64,000 bases of DNA from Gymnogyps californianus (GCF_018139145.2 NC_059472.1:99832877-99896876); one strand, 5' to 3'; shown: positions 45,779 through 56,935, counted from the first letter of the stretch. Translations and numbers: made by a program. Notes: a model not told the origin generated them from the sequence alone.

Positions 45779-46349
45779 TGTCCTGGTTTCGGCTGGGACA
45801 GAGTGAACTCTCTTAGTAGCTGGTAGAACGCTGTGTTGTGGATTTAGTGTGAGAATACTGTTGATAACACTCTGATGTTTTAGTTGTTGCTAAGTAGCGC
45901 TTGTCTTAAGCCAAGGACTTTTCAGTTTCCCATGCTCTGCCAGCAAGCAGGTGTGCAAGAAGCTGGGAGGGAGCATAGCCGGGGCAGCTGACCTGAACTA
46001 GCCAAAGGGATATTCCATACCATGGAACGTCATGCCCAGTATATAAACAGGGGGGAGTTGGCCGGGAGGGGCAGATCGCGGCTCTGGCATCAGTCAGTGG
46101 GTGGTGAGCAACTGCATTGTGCATGACTTGTCTTTTCTTACTTCTTTTTTTTGTTGTATTCTTTTTCATTACAATTATTATTATTCTGAGTTAGTAGTGT
46201 ATTTTTATTTTCACTTTAGTTATCAAACTGTTCTTATCTCAACCCACGAATTTTACTTTTTTTCCTTTCCTCCTCCCCACCCCACTGGGAGAGGGGAGGG
46301 GGAAGCGGCTGCATGGTGCTTAGTTGCTGGCTGGGGTTAAACCAGGACA
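45779..46349 (+). mobile_element. Solo LTR 3 of the same ERV family
   Basis: A 571-bp LTR runs from TGTCCTGGTTTCGGCTGGG to GGTTAAACCAGGACA. It is bounded by the perfect 5-bp duplication CCGTG (45774-45778 and 46350-46354). A TATA box lies at 46040-46046. Its sequence is closest to LTR 1, sharing GCTCTGCCAGCAAGCAGGTG and the ATCAAACTGTTCTTATC variant that destroys the polyadenylation hexamer. It is about 20 bp shorter, mainly through a shorter ATT tract and a small deletion near its start. The final CAGGACA departs from CACGACA by one base. No internal viral sequence adjoins it. Confidence 0.93.
46040..46046 (+). promoter_or_regulatory. LTR 3 TATA box
   Basis: TATATAA follows GTCATGCCCAG, at the position conserved in the four LTRs. 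Confidence 0.7.
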
Positions 46350-46354
46350 CCGTG

Positions 46355-46918
46355 CTTGAAGGTGATGGCAGCCCTCTCAGCCTTTGTCTTGCTCCTTCTA
46401 GTCATCGTCTTCTTCCGTCAGTCCTCCACGCCCTTCCCTAGCTGCTTAGTCTTTGTCTGCCTTCCACCCCCAATGGAACTTCTCTTATTTGAACCTGAGC
46501 AATGAGAAATGGCCATAGCGCTACAGGTGAGTTCTCACCAGGGCTTTGCACAATGTTTGCCTTTCCTACGGAAATATCTTGCCTGACACACAAGAAGGCA
46601 TTTGCCTGGATCACATTGGTGGCTTATAGGCACCCTGGAACCTGCTCATGCCTCCAGGAACATTTGCCTCCTCCCATGTTTCCAGACTGGAGCAGAAACC
46701 CATGGCGCTCCACCTGACGTTGTCTTACCTGTTTCTACAGTGCAGTTCTTCACGCGTGGTTTCTTGATGTAGGGGCTACCTCTGCTGTCAGAGCTTCAGC
46801 TGGTATGGAGTATGGGGGCCGTAGAAATAGACCATGAGATAAAGCTTTTTCTGGTTCAGGGATGCCATGAAATCCAGAATATGATGCGGACAGTGACTGT
46901 ATCTTTTGCAGAAGGAAG
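46355..46918. other. Spacer between the two oppositely oriented LTRs
   Basis: Unique DNA with no gene, flanked left by LTR 3 and right by LTR 4. Each LTR has its own target duplication, so this stretch is host sequence and not a proviral interior. Confidence 0.6.
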
Positions 46919-47051
46919 CCTACTGTCGTCATTTAACCCCAGCTAGCAACTAAGCACCACGCAGCCACTCCCTCACTCTTCCCCTCCTCCCAGTGTGATA
47001 GGGAGGAGAATTGGGAAAAAAGGTAAAACTTATGGGTTGAGATAAGAACAG

Positions 47052-47057
47052 TTTAAT
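47052..47057 (-). terminator. LTR 4 polyadenylation hexamer ATTAAA
   Basis: The minus strand reads ATTAAACTGTTCTTATCTCA, with the hexamer at the same place as in LTR 2. Confidence 0.5.
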
Positions 47058-47253
47058 AACTAAAGTAAAATATAATACTAACAATAATAATAATAATGAA
47101 ATATAATAATAGTAATTGTAATGAAAAGGAATACAACAAAAAAAGAGAGAAGTAACACCCAAGAAAAGACAAGTGATGCACAATGCAATTGCTCACCACC
47201 CACTGACCGATGCCAGAGCCGTGATCTGCCCCTCCCGGCCACATTCCCCCAGT

Positions 47254-47260
47254 TTATATA
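47254..47260 (-). promoter_or_regulatory. LTR 4 TATA box
   Basis: TATATAA on the minus strand, at the position conserved in the other LTRs. Confidence 0.7.
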
Positions 47261-47519
47261 CTCAGCATGATGTTCCATACCATGGAACATCCCTTTAGCT
47301 AGTTCAGGTCAGCTGTCCTGGCTTTGCTCCCTCCCAGCTTCTTGTATACCTGCTTGCTGGCAGAGCATGGGAAACTGAAAAATACTTAAGCGCTACTTAG
47401 CAACAACTAAAACATCAGAGTGTTATCAACATTATTCTCACACTAAATCCAAAACACAGCACTGTACCAGCTACTAAGAAGAAAATTAACTCTATCCCAG
47501 CTGAAACCAGGACACCTAC

Positions 47520-48767
47520 ATATCTTGAACGATGTTTTTTTGCAATTAAATTAAGAAGGCCTGACCATGAACTTCACCATTGCATGCGTTTGATGACACC
47601 AAAGCCTGGAGGGTGGAGCCTGAGAGATGTGTTAAGGAGGCTTTCACCCATCAGTAGCCTGCTGGAGTCCAGCTCCATGCAGTCACAACCAGCAGATCCA
47701 GCCCTCCACCAGCCCGGTGAGCAATGGGCACCCTGTGTGGGTGGCTCTAGACAGGAAGCTGGTGGTGTCAGTCTAGTCACTTTAGAAATGGATGTCTCCT
47801 CCTAGGAAAGGAAATAACCACAGCTGGCATTAACTGAGCTTCCATTTTGGAAGTTTCCTTGGAAAAAGTGCCAAATCAGCTCAGACACTGAAAAAGCTAC
47901 AAGAGATAGAACACTGGTGGGTCAGAGCAATGCAGTTCATGGCACTGCTGTCTGTGGGGATAAGCTTTACTCTTGAGGAGTGTGAAGAGAGGTCGCCAAG
48001 TTTTTAAATGAATTCTGCAGGTATTTAGGGAAGAGGAAGGTTGTTGCTGATCATGCTAATGTGGGTAAAGAGTTGGCTGGCCAGGTGGTCATCTGACACT
48101 ACAAGGCAACTGCCTCTCTTTAAGAGTCCCTACGTGCCTGGAAGATAGCTGCCCAGAAGGACTGAGGATTTTGCTTTTTATACACCCATGTGAAACCACC
48201 TGAGAATGTCGGTGTGATGAAATTACTGATGACATTATTCAGATACAAAGGAACTTCATTGTTTGTTTTTTTAGATAAAAGAGACTACGAAAAACACTCT
48301 TCTAGCACACACTTGGTAATTAGTTTGCAAAACTGGTGCAATTAGTGCAGAAAGCTGCCAGCGTATGCCTATTCAGTTAAAGAATCTCAACATTTTGATG
48401 CCAGCTCAGTGGGAAGAGACAACAGGCCCTTGCATGTGCCCAAACGTGGATTTGGTGGATCAGCAGGCAAAGTAAGGCTAGAGACAAATTACCTTGCCAG
48501 GAGTGCCCCCTCTCCAGAGAGCTTTTAGGAAGAAGACAGTCTTTAAGGAGCAAGGATTTCAAATGACGTGGAATTTGTAAGCTAAAACCTAGGTTTTGAG
48601 TTACACTTTGAGTTACGAACCGGTAGCCAGTGCATTTTCAGACCATGCTTTCCTCTTTGCAAAGGGCCACACAAGGCAAATGCATGCTGAAGTAGCACAT
48701 CCTGAAATAATTCACTATAACTGTACTAATTGTTATTCCCCCACAGTATGGAAATGCTATCCTGTCA
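47520..48767. other. Unique non-coding DNA, no gene seen
   Basis: No element or gene is recognisable between LTR 4 and the next CR1 copy. Confidence 0.45.
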
Positions 48768-49180
48768 ACTGGGCCCCACAATTTCAAAAGGATGTGAAGG
48801 TCCTTGAATGCATCCAGAAGAGGGCCACAAAGCTGGTGAAGGGGCTAGAAGGTATGTCCTCTGAGGAGCAGCTGAGGACACTAGGTTTGTCTAGTTTGGA
48901 GAGAAGGATGATGAGGGGCGACCTCATTGCTCCCTGCAGCTTCCTGAGGAGGGAAAGTGGAGAGGGAAGTGCTGAGCTCTTATCCCTGGGATCCAGTGCC
49001 AGGATGCGTGGGAATGGCTCAAAGCTGCATCAGGGGAGGTTCAGACTTGACATGAGGAAACATTTCTTTACTGAGAGGGTGGTCAAACCCTGGAACAGGC
49101 TTGCTAGAGAGGTGGTCAATGCCCCATGCCTGTCAGTGTTGAAGAGGCATTTGGACAACACCCTTAACAACATGCTTTAA
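48768..49180 (+). pseudogene. CR1 ORF2 C-terminal fragment, open but truncated
   Basis: The open part reads WAPQFQKDVKVLECIQKRAT, KLVKGLEGMSSEEQLRTLG and ends HLDNTLNNML with the stop at 49178-49180, so the last roughly 135 codons of ORF2 are intact. An open frame begins upstream at 48596 and adds about 57 non-CR1 codons, giving a chance 194-codon chimaera. There is no reverse-transcriptase core. Confidence 0.85.
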
Positions 49181-49277
49181 CTTTTGGTCAGCCCTGAAGT
49201 GGTCAGGCAGTTGGACTCAATGATCATTGTAGGTCCCTTCCAACTCAACCCTTCCCTTCTCTTCCATTCCATTCTAC
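48768..49277 (+). mobile_element. Young 5'-truncated CR1 LINE copy, forward orientation
   Basis: CR1 similarity begins at AACTGGGCCCCACAATTTC and ends with the degenerate tail TTCCATTCCATTCTACC. It is nearly identical to the copy at 41250-41790 over about 500 bp: most differences are single substitutions plus a short indel at GCTGCATCAGGGGAGG (the other copy has GCTGCGTCCATTGGGGAGG). The two copies start at different points of the element and lie in unrelated flanks, so they are separate insertions of one subfamily and not one duplicated block. Confidence 0.93.
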
Positions 49278-52200
49278 CTACAACACAGCTCAAACAGGGA
49301 TGGAGGCCCAGGCCTGAGCTGAAATGGGGCTCTGGGGTCCATGGGAAGGGGTATGAGTGGATGCCCCAAGTTAGGCTGGTCATGACAATTAAGGCCTATT
49401 AGTGCCCTCAGGGCCTTGACATCCATCATGAGGCATTAACCTGTCTACCTTTAGGTATCCCAGTGAGGCACCTCAGCTAGGCTGACTTCTCTCTATCACC
49501 CATGGCAGATATTCAGATTCACTTGGACAGTATAGTGTGAATTTGCTTAGGTTAGCTAGGTGGTGTGACTATCCCACTGCAGGTCTCACTACCTGACCCT
49601 CTCTGGGGAAGTATGATAGTTCTTCTGTTCTTGGGGCCCTCATGCTCTGCAGGATTTTGCTCTAGGTAGACTGCACTCTCACTTTAATCCTGCGAGTCCC
49701 AAAGTTTGCTCAGTCATTCTCAGAGCAAGTCACCCTGTCATTCTTGTCTTTAACCTCTTTCCCATGTATCTGCATAGTAGCTCAAAGAACTGTCTGTAGT
49801 GTCAGCCTATCCAAGCTCTGTTCCACTATGTCCATGAGGAGGTAAAGAAAATGAATTTAAAAACCTGTAGAGTCAGTGCTGTGTGCTAACTGCCCGTGTC
49901 CCTTGGAAAATATTTGCACTGTTTGTTATTGAAATGAAAGTTCTCTTGGTAATTTTTACACTGCTTTTAGCTCTTCAGGATTCCTTCCCTCTTTGGCTTC
50001 CCTAAAGAAATGGGCTGTACAGGCTAATATGAGCACTCAGCTGAGCTCCAGTCCAGTACTTTTCTGTATTAGGCGAAAATGTTGTTTTCATTACCAATCT
50101 TTAATCCTTTAAAAAAAAAACAAAACAAAACCAAAACAAAACCAAAAAAAAACCCCCAACATTGCAACTGAAACTGTTTCTCATAAAGTCCACATTGCAT
50201 AAACAGTTGCCCCAGGTCCTGGGAACAACAGCCAGTCTGCACATGGACTGCGCCACAAAAGCAACAGCTCATAGTGGTCAGGCCAGGGCAGAACAAGGAC
50301 GTGCTCACTTTAAGGGACAGATGGTATCTATTTAGCTAAACATTCTTCCACTAAGGCTGTTTTAACGTCCAGATCATTTTTATCAGCTTCTTATCACATT
50401 TGGGAGCCCAGCATGCTTCTGACGGAGGCTGTGTAAGTGCTTCCCAGAGAGTGCTGTAGTTTCAGGGTTCAAGGCAACATATCAGCATGAAGAGGAGGTG
50501 TGTGGATGTGGAGAGTGGGAATAAAAACAACCCCATGCCATGTTTGCTGATTTTGAAATGTTCTTGGATGAATTTCCAGGTAGAATATAGATACAAGAAC
50601 GTGGGAGGCCTCCTTCATTTATACTCAGTTTTGCTATACATTCAGGGACAGACTGTGAGCCTTTAACTCATCTATGTCTGTGCACTGTTTTGTAGGCTGA
50701 CATGAAGGAGGTCTGTCAGTGCTCTGAACAACTCAGAGATGCCTCACTGGCATCTGTAGCATGGTATTAAGCCCAAGCTATCCTGGCTCACATCTGACTG
50801 CAAAATTCAGTGTAGACATGCAACTTAGCCTGGCACCCACTCCTAGGAATGCTTCCCTTCCCAGATACTTCTGTTGTGAGGACAAGGTGTTACTCATCAT
50901 CACTACGCATATCACAGGGTGCCTTACTGTTAGACTGTCAGGCAGAGCTGTCATCTGAAACCTCCAGTGCGGTGAGGCGATACAGCCCTGCGTCACTCCT
51001 CTTGAACTGTGAAAGTACCACATGCGAAACTAGTAGCATGACATCTGCACAGTGTAGCATGCACCAAAGCACCTTGATGTAAAGAACGGGAGGGTGTTCA
51101 GAGAGAGCAGAGAGGAAAGTGTGGGACACCTATGAAAGGCAAAGAAAAGTCTCTCTCTTTCTTTCTTCACCAGGGAACTGGCTCACACAGTACTACAATA
51201 ACAAGCACTGGCAGGCTGCCCAGCATCACTGTACTCTGGTTGTAAGTGAACTATGAGGCTCAAGCAATCTTCTGGGAAAAGTTCACACCAAATGTATGTT
51301 ATGTTTTCCCCTCGTCGTATTTTTTTTTTTCCCAAACCAGTCTATTATATTCCTTCCCTGTTGCATTATGGATTTCTTTAAGATCCCCAGGAGCCGCCCT
51401 TTTAAAAACCAAACATTGAGTAATCAAACAGATCTGTTTTTTAAAGTAACAGAGATAAACTAGTATTCCTCCTCTCAGAGACAGCCCTCAGAATAAAACC
51501 AGAGGAGAACTCATTAAATGGTGGGGTTTTCTGTTGTTGGGAATTTGTTTGCTTGGGTTTTTTTCTCAGATAAAACCAAGAAGTCAAGTGAAAGAAGTGT
51601 GTTATTAAAACACTATCATTATCTATATGATGTACATCTTCCATGGAGTGGAAGCCAAAGCAGAGCAGACTTTACAATAGTGGAGCAGTAAAAGGAAAAA
51701 TGTTCCAAAGAGCATGTTCTGTGTTTGACCTGAACCTTTCAAAACAAGTCTGATGTGGTTTTACATGATAGTCCCGGTTACCTCAAAGATGCCAACTGCA
51801 ACTCCCACTGTAAATGTAATGGGTACACAAAGATTTTATTAGAAGTACATGAATCTGCAGCACTTGAAGAGTAAAGGGAAGAGTCACTCATTCTGTGCTG
51901 AAGGCAATAATAAGATGCATTCATTTATTTTTTACTATTTCTCAATGTGGCTTTTACAGAATCATAAAAAGACAAATTTTCTAAGTTCACAAAAACTATG
52001 AACACATTGGACGTAATTTATCTGACAAATCAGTCCACGGAGAGTCAATTGGAAACTGGGTAACAAAAGTAGGCCCATCTATACATAAGCAGCCCAAATA
52101 CGTATTCCCCATTGCCCTGCAAATACAGATACTGTGAATTTATAATTTACTGTTGTTTTTACTAATTAATTTTATTGTATTAGTGCCTGGAGGCCTTTGC

Positions 52201-52360
52201 TAGGCTCTGTATTGCATTGTGTGAGGTGTTGTACCTATGCATAGGAAGTTTCTGCCTCAAAACTCTCAGGAGGTTAACTTAGGGTCGTTTTGCAGATGTG
52301 ATAGCACTGTACAGAAAACAAACTCACAGCAAACATGAAACAGTTCATTCAGCTTTAATT
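49278..52360. other. Unique non-coding DNA, no gene seen
   Basis: Contains an A/C-rich low-complexity tract (AAAAC/CAAAACC units) at 50111-50152 and a T run near 51322. Frames of up to 81 codons lack domains. Confidence 0.45.
50111..50152 (+). repeat. CAAAA low-complexity tract
   Basis: A10, then CAAAACAAAACCAAAACAAA and A-rich sequence. No LINE or SINE body could be recognised beside it. Confidence 0.85.
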
Positions 52361-52366
52361 TGCAGT

Positions 52367-52572
52367 GGTATTGAGTACCTGTAATTCCCGGAGACCTCAG
52401 TAGGAGTTTTGGGTGTTCAGCACTTTTGAAAGCCAGACTGAAGTTCCTTGCTATGCTTCTGACAAAAGGTCCTTAGAAATTAGAGACAGAAAAGACTTAT
52501 TAGGTTATCAGGCCAAATTCATCCCAGAAAAAAACCCATTGAAGTCAATGGAATTTCATTGGGGATGGATTT
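52367..52572. repeat. Ancient sauropsid-type repeat pieces (tentative)
   Basis: Two motifs sit close together. GAGTACCTGTAATTCCCGG then TTTTGGGTGTTCAGCACTTT (52371-52429) resembles a widespread ancient repeat that pairs a CCATTGACTTCAATGG palindrome with GGGTGCTCAGCACTTCTGA. GGCCAAATTCATCCCAG and CCCATTGAAGTCAATGGAAT (52511-52550), then GGGGATGGATTT, form an imperfect inverted repeat related to the one at 32193. The family identification is from memory. Confidence 0.45.
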
Positions 52573-52850
52573 ACCATAGAAAGATTGTTCCCTATAGTAT
52601 ATTTAGAAGTGCTTTGTCCTATACAGTTTTAATTAGCTCTGCATTAGTCAAGGTACTGTACCATTGTTTCAATCAGCTACCCTTGCAGAGAACTGTCTCT
52701 AGCTATCCTTGTCCATGTTTCCCCTCCCACCCCCATCCTTTGCTGCCTCCTTCTCACCCCCTCATTATTTTACGTCTAATTTGTCTGATGAATTTCTCAG
52801 ACAGAGCCTTCTTTCATGTCTGAGAAGGACCGAGCCTGTATTGAGGTTAA

Positions 52851-52885
52851 AAGAAAAAAAACAAAAACCACAAAACAAAACAAGA
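52851..52885 (+). repeat. A-rich low-complexity tract
   Basis: AAGAAAAAAAACAAAAACCA followed by CAAAACAAAACAAG units. Confidence 0.75.
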
Positions 52886-53040
52886 CCAGGAAGAGAGAAC
52901 AAATTCTTCTATTGAGAAAAGCAAAGGTGTTTATGAAGCCTTAAGCTTTCATTTGTCACTCCATCAATCCATATATAGCTAGGCTACAGTTTTTTGCCAC
53001 ATATTCTGCATTAAGATGGACATGGGTACTTTAGTGTTGA

Positions 53041-53112
53041 CTTTCCAGTTTCATCACTGACTCACTGCATTGTTAGAGCAAGTGGCTTCACTTTTCAGAC
53101 CTCTGCTTTACC
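53041..53112 (+). repeat. MIR/CORE-SINE-like fragment (tentative)
   Basis: The order TTTCCAGTTTCATCACTGAC, TCACTGCAT, AGCAAGTGGCTTCACTTTTC, AGACCTCTGCTTTACC parallels the central part of the ancient MIR-type SINE (pattern: CCACTGACTTGCTGTGTGAC, GGCAAGTCACTT, CTCAGTTTCC). Divergence is high, and the match is by eye. Confidence 0.35.
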
Positions 53113-53253
53113 ACTATTGCAATAACCATAGTCATGCACATGTAAAGAATTTGTCAAGTTGCTTCACAGAAATCAGGAAAGCATTTTAAGTTCCGTAGTG
53201 GAAAAGCACAGTAATACAAGGGAAACAGACTGTTGCCATCAGTACTACTGTCC

Positions 53254-53271
53254 TTTTTTTTTTTTTTTTTT
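53254..53271 (+). repeat. Poly-T run of 18 bases
   Basis: Uninterrupted T18. It could be the antisense tail of an unrecognised retroposon, but no body is visible. Confidence 0.85.
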
Positions 53272-53689
53272 AAATCATTCTAACACAAACATTCATCTTT
53301 TTTCTGAGTCTTGCCCAGTTGGTTTTTTTACCTTCTCTAATGAAAGTTCTAACAAGATTATAGGGAATTTGTAGTCTCTGTATGCTTTCAGTCATATAAT
53401 TGCAAATAAAACAACTGTGTCGAGAATAACTGCAGAAACTGTGGGTTCAGTGCTGCCTTCTGCCAAAGAAAAAGATGTCCACAACTAAGAAACAAGCTCT
53501 AAAACCACATTGGACAAGTTACTAAATCCCATCTACGTAAAGATGTGTGTGTGCACTTCTGAGTCGCTGTATCATTTGACCATGCAAGAAGCAAGACGGT
53601 TTGCTTGAGGAATGTCAGGAAGACCAGAATATAATTAAAAAATAGCCATGTTTTCAGTTTTCTTAATGTTCTAAAACAGGCACACACTC

Positions 53690-53960
53690 ACTTTAAAATT
53701 AACCACAGAGCTTAATTAAGCTGCTTTTGATCGTGCCGGGAGGGTTCCATGTTGTCTTCCTGTGGTCATTTCGTCAGCCAGGGCTTTTCATGTAAGAATG
53801 TGCTGCATGCATGTCACAGCATGAGATCTCATCACAGACACCTGCTCTCAGCCTGTGAACACAGATTTTAATCCCCCTCCCTGCAAAAATGATGACAGAA
53901 GGGCATATTATTTAATTACTCATGCATGCTCTCCAAGACAGGGTCCACAGCTCCACTTGT
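53690..53960. other. Candidate conserved non-coding block
   Basis: Unique, compact sequence with motifs such as AGCTTAATTAAGCTGC (a perfect AGCTTAATTAAGCT palindrome at its start), GCTGCATGCATGTCACAGCA, and TATTATTTAATTACTCATGC. The texture is enhancer-like. No alignment was available. Confidence 0.22.
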
Positions 53961-56935
53961 TTCATATGGCTTGTGCTATTTTTGGGGGGTGATCAAATAG
54001 GATGGTTGTTAAAAAAGGAAAAAGCTTCACCATAGACTTCTCGTTGCTATTTGATGAGAACAATGTATGAAAAGATTGGCAAGATGAGAACAGTTAGAGC
54101 AGGAACTGAAGAAAATCTAGGTATGGTAAATATAGTCATAAAATTATTTGTGATTTCTTTAGCTCTCACTGTGAAGATATGTAAGCTAAGCTATACTGTG
54201 TAACCTCACTCTCCTCCGCTACAAGGCCATGGATCCAGCAAAAATTAACTGTGATAGCCACCTCTAATGTACTGAAGAAGGTGAAACCAACTTAAACTTA
54301 CTAAGCCTTCATCTAAGTTAGATCTGCAGTAGTGGTTATGTTTCCCTCAGGTGCTAGAAGGGGGAAAAACAGGAGGAAGATGAAAGAAGTATTAACTTTT
54401 AGCTCTGCTTAAACAATGCATTTATTAAATCACTTCAGCTAAAATCATTCAGCAATTCCTACAAAATCCTGTAATGGACCAAAGCAAAGCACAGCTAAAT
54501 GAAACATTACATATTGTATCCGGCAAGCAATCACCATACTTGCATTCTCATTGCCCTCAACAGCACCTGCATTCTTTGATCATAGTCCTTTTATGTGCTA
54601 CACTGTATACAAAAGACCAAGCCAGCAATTAGCCATTCCAGCACTGGGTCCTGAAATCTCTGCAAATGCTTCAGCCCTTTAATGAATTCCTAAATAGAAG
54701 GAAGTTGCAAACAAAGTTCAGCTTGTGTATTTTATGCCAGGTTCCCACAGCACTGTAGGTTCTTAGAGCTTAATTAATGACACTTGCATCCTGTATGCCT
54801 TCCAGAGTTTTAGTGGAAATTTTACTGGTCACTCCAAACTCTGACATCTTTTGGACAATTGTCCTCAGCATATTGGGCAACCTCCTCAGTCTTTGGAAGG
54901 AAAAGACAAGACTTTGCTCAACTGTATCAACAGGATGGACAAAAACTGGAGGGACAAAACATGAATCATTTAAAGTAAACTACTCATCAGAAATCCTATG
55001 CATTGTATACGAACCAAAACGGGTGATGAAAATGAAAACCACAGCCTAATATACCAGCATTTGGGAACTCTGCCAATGCGCCTAATTAAAATTTTGTACT
55101 AATCTCTTCAGGGAATCCAAGAAATTCTTTCAGAAAATGGAACATTCTTCTATGCACATCCAACTACTTATCCTGTAAGAGGGAATATAAAGGAGATTGT
55201 ATACTATCAGACAGAGGTCAGTGTAGTGGAAAGGACAGCGTGAAAGCTACAGGAAATGAGCCACCTATGAATGAAAATACTGGAATTCCTTCTTGAACCC
55301 TGACTCACATAATGTATGATTTTGCTGGTCCTGGTCTAAGGATCATTACATCAATGGAAAGACTTCATTAATTTTAGTGGGGTTTTAATCAGTTCCCAAA
55401 ACAGGAGAATACAAAATAGGTATTTAAAATTACAAGGTATGCCAACATGTCCTTTCCCTTCTTTTCCTTTTGTCCTACCATCATTAGAGAGCTTGGTGAG
55501 AGTGGTTTGAGATGAATGAGAAGTGTAGAGGCTGGACTGGAGAGGGTCTAAGACAGCACCTCTGACACTGGCTTACAGGCAATAAACAACACATTCAGTG
55601 CTGTTAGAGATGCAATTAGAGATGAAAGGAAGGAAAGAGTTGGTAATTGGTTGGTAACTGGAGAGGGAAGGGATGCTGATAGATAAGTATTTCTAATAAG
55701 GCAAAGACCAAATCTGCTTTGTTGTTAATAAAAAAGAGCCAGACTGAGATTTTAAGAAGAAAAGCAGGGTGATACACAGGTGTGAAGGAGAGGGGAATAA
55801 GGTAACTAGAGCACGTGTACAAGGCTAGGTTAGAATCTCATTCATCTTGATGGAAAAAGAGACAAGATAGGTAGGAGGCATAAGGAAAGTCACAGACAGC
55901 AGGGAAACTGCATCATACTTTATCAGTTTTCTCTTTGAAGAAACCAGCAGGGTCCTATAAAGAAAAATAAGTGAAGGCAGTAGGAGACAACTACCAAAGA
56001 TGAATCTAGGCTGGCTCTGCAATGAGTAAATCTTCTGTTTAGCTATGCAACTGAGCCTCATAAGTCAAGCAATCCTATCCTGAGCTCGAGTTATTCAAAT
56101 CTAAGGCTTTTGTTTGGCCAATGTGGAGCTACAGGGTTTAATCATTGATTGTCTTACACTTTCCATAGCCCCTGACACTCATGCAGACTGACTGAACCTA
56201 GCTAAAGGGAAATGGAGGCACAAGCATGTATGGCATCTGCTCTTTGCATGGCTGTAAATGACTACATACACACCAAGACAGTGGGGACTCAGTTCCCTCG
56301 GCTAGTTCTCCCAAGTGACCAAGATCTGCAGTGAACCCAAACAGGACTTTAGCTCCGATACACTTGTCATTTGCAGAGATTTCCCTCTTCTCCTCGGCTT
56401 AGAAACAAACAAAACTTCCTCTCTGCTACCTTTTTCTAAAGGATCTTTCTGTGACTAAGCCATTTATGTGTCTATATTACATGTAGTTCTCTGATGTGAG
56501 ATGAGATAACAGAGATAATCCTCATAAAGGATTTGTGGCATTATAGATTACAGCTTCCATTCGTATATTGTATGCATTGCCTTTGAGAGGCCCTGAGTGA
56601 TGCTGTAAGATCTCTGTGTTCAGATTATAAGATATTTGCATTCAGCACTGCCTTATTAGAGGTTTAGAAATACCAACAACCCAACTAAGTGACCAGCTGT
56701 TCAGATCCTGCTGTTCTCTTAATCCATGCAAAGGTAAAATACTATTGTGGTCAGTGGGATCCTTGCCAGGGTAACAAGATTTAAACCATTTTCCTTGTAT
56801 TTCTTCACTTGTCATTTTACTATAAAGTGATCGCTTAGCAGACAGAACAATTTATTCCAGAAAGAAGTCATCTTTGTTTCACCCATAGTTTGTCCAAGCC
56901 AGAAAGCTACTTAATTACTGTGCCTTTTTTTTCCC

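Larger units (their letters stand above)
46924..47514 (-). mobile_element. Solo LTR 4 of the same ERV family, reverse orientation
   Basis: On the plus strand the element starts TGTCGTCATTTAACCCCAGC and ends CAGCTGAAACCAGGACA, which is the LTR reverse complemented, 591 bp. The 5-bp duplication CCTAC is perfect (46919-46923 and 47515-47519). The TATA box appears as TTATATA at 47254-47260. Unlike LTRs 1 and 3 it keeps an intact antisense ATTAAA (TTTAAT at 47052-47057). The (ATT)n tract reads as AAT repeats at about 47080-47100. One end carries a two-base change from the family terminus. No gag, pol or env sequence is adjacent. Confidence 0.93.

Noticed and set aside
39137..46349. LTR 2 and LTR 3, same orientation and about 7 kb apart, as the two ends of one full-length provirus
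   Set aside because: Each has its own different 5-bp duplication on both sides (ACAGG and CCGTG), the two LTRs differ in subfamily features, and the DNA between them holds a CR1 copy and GC-rich host-like sequence with no gag, pol or env.
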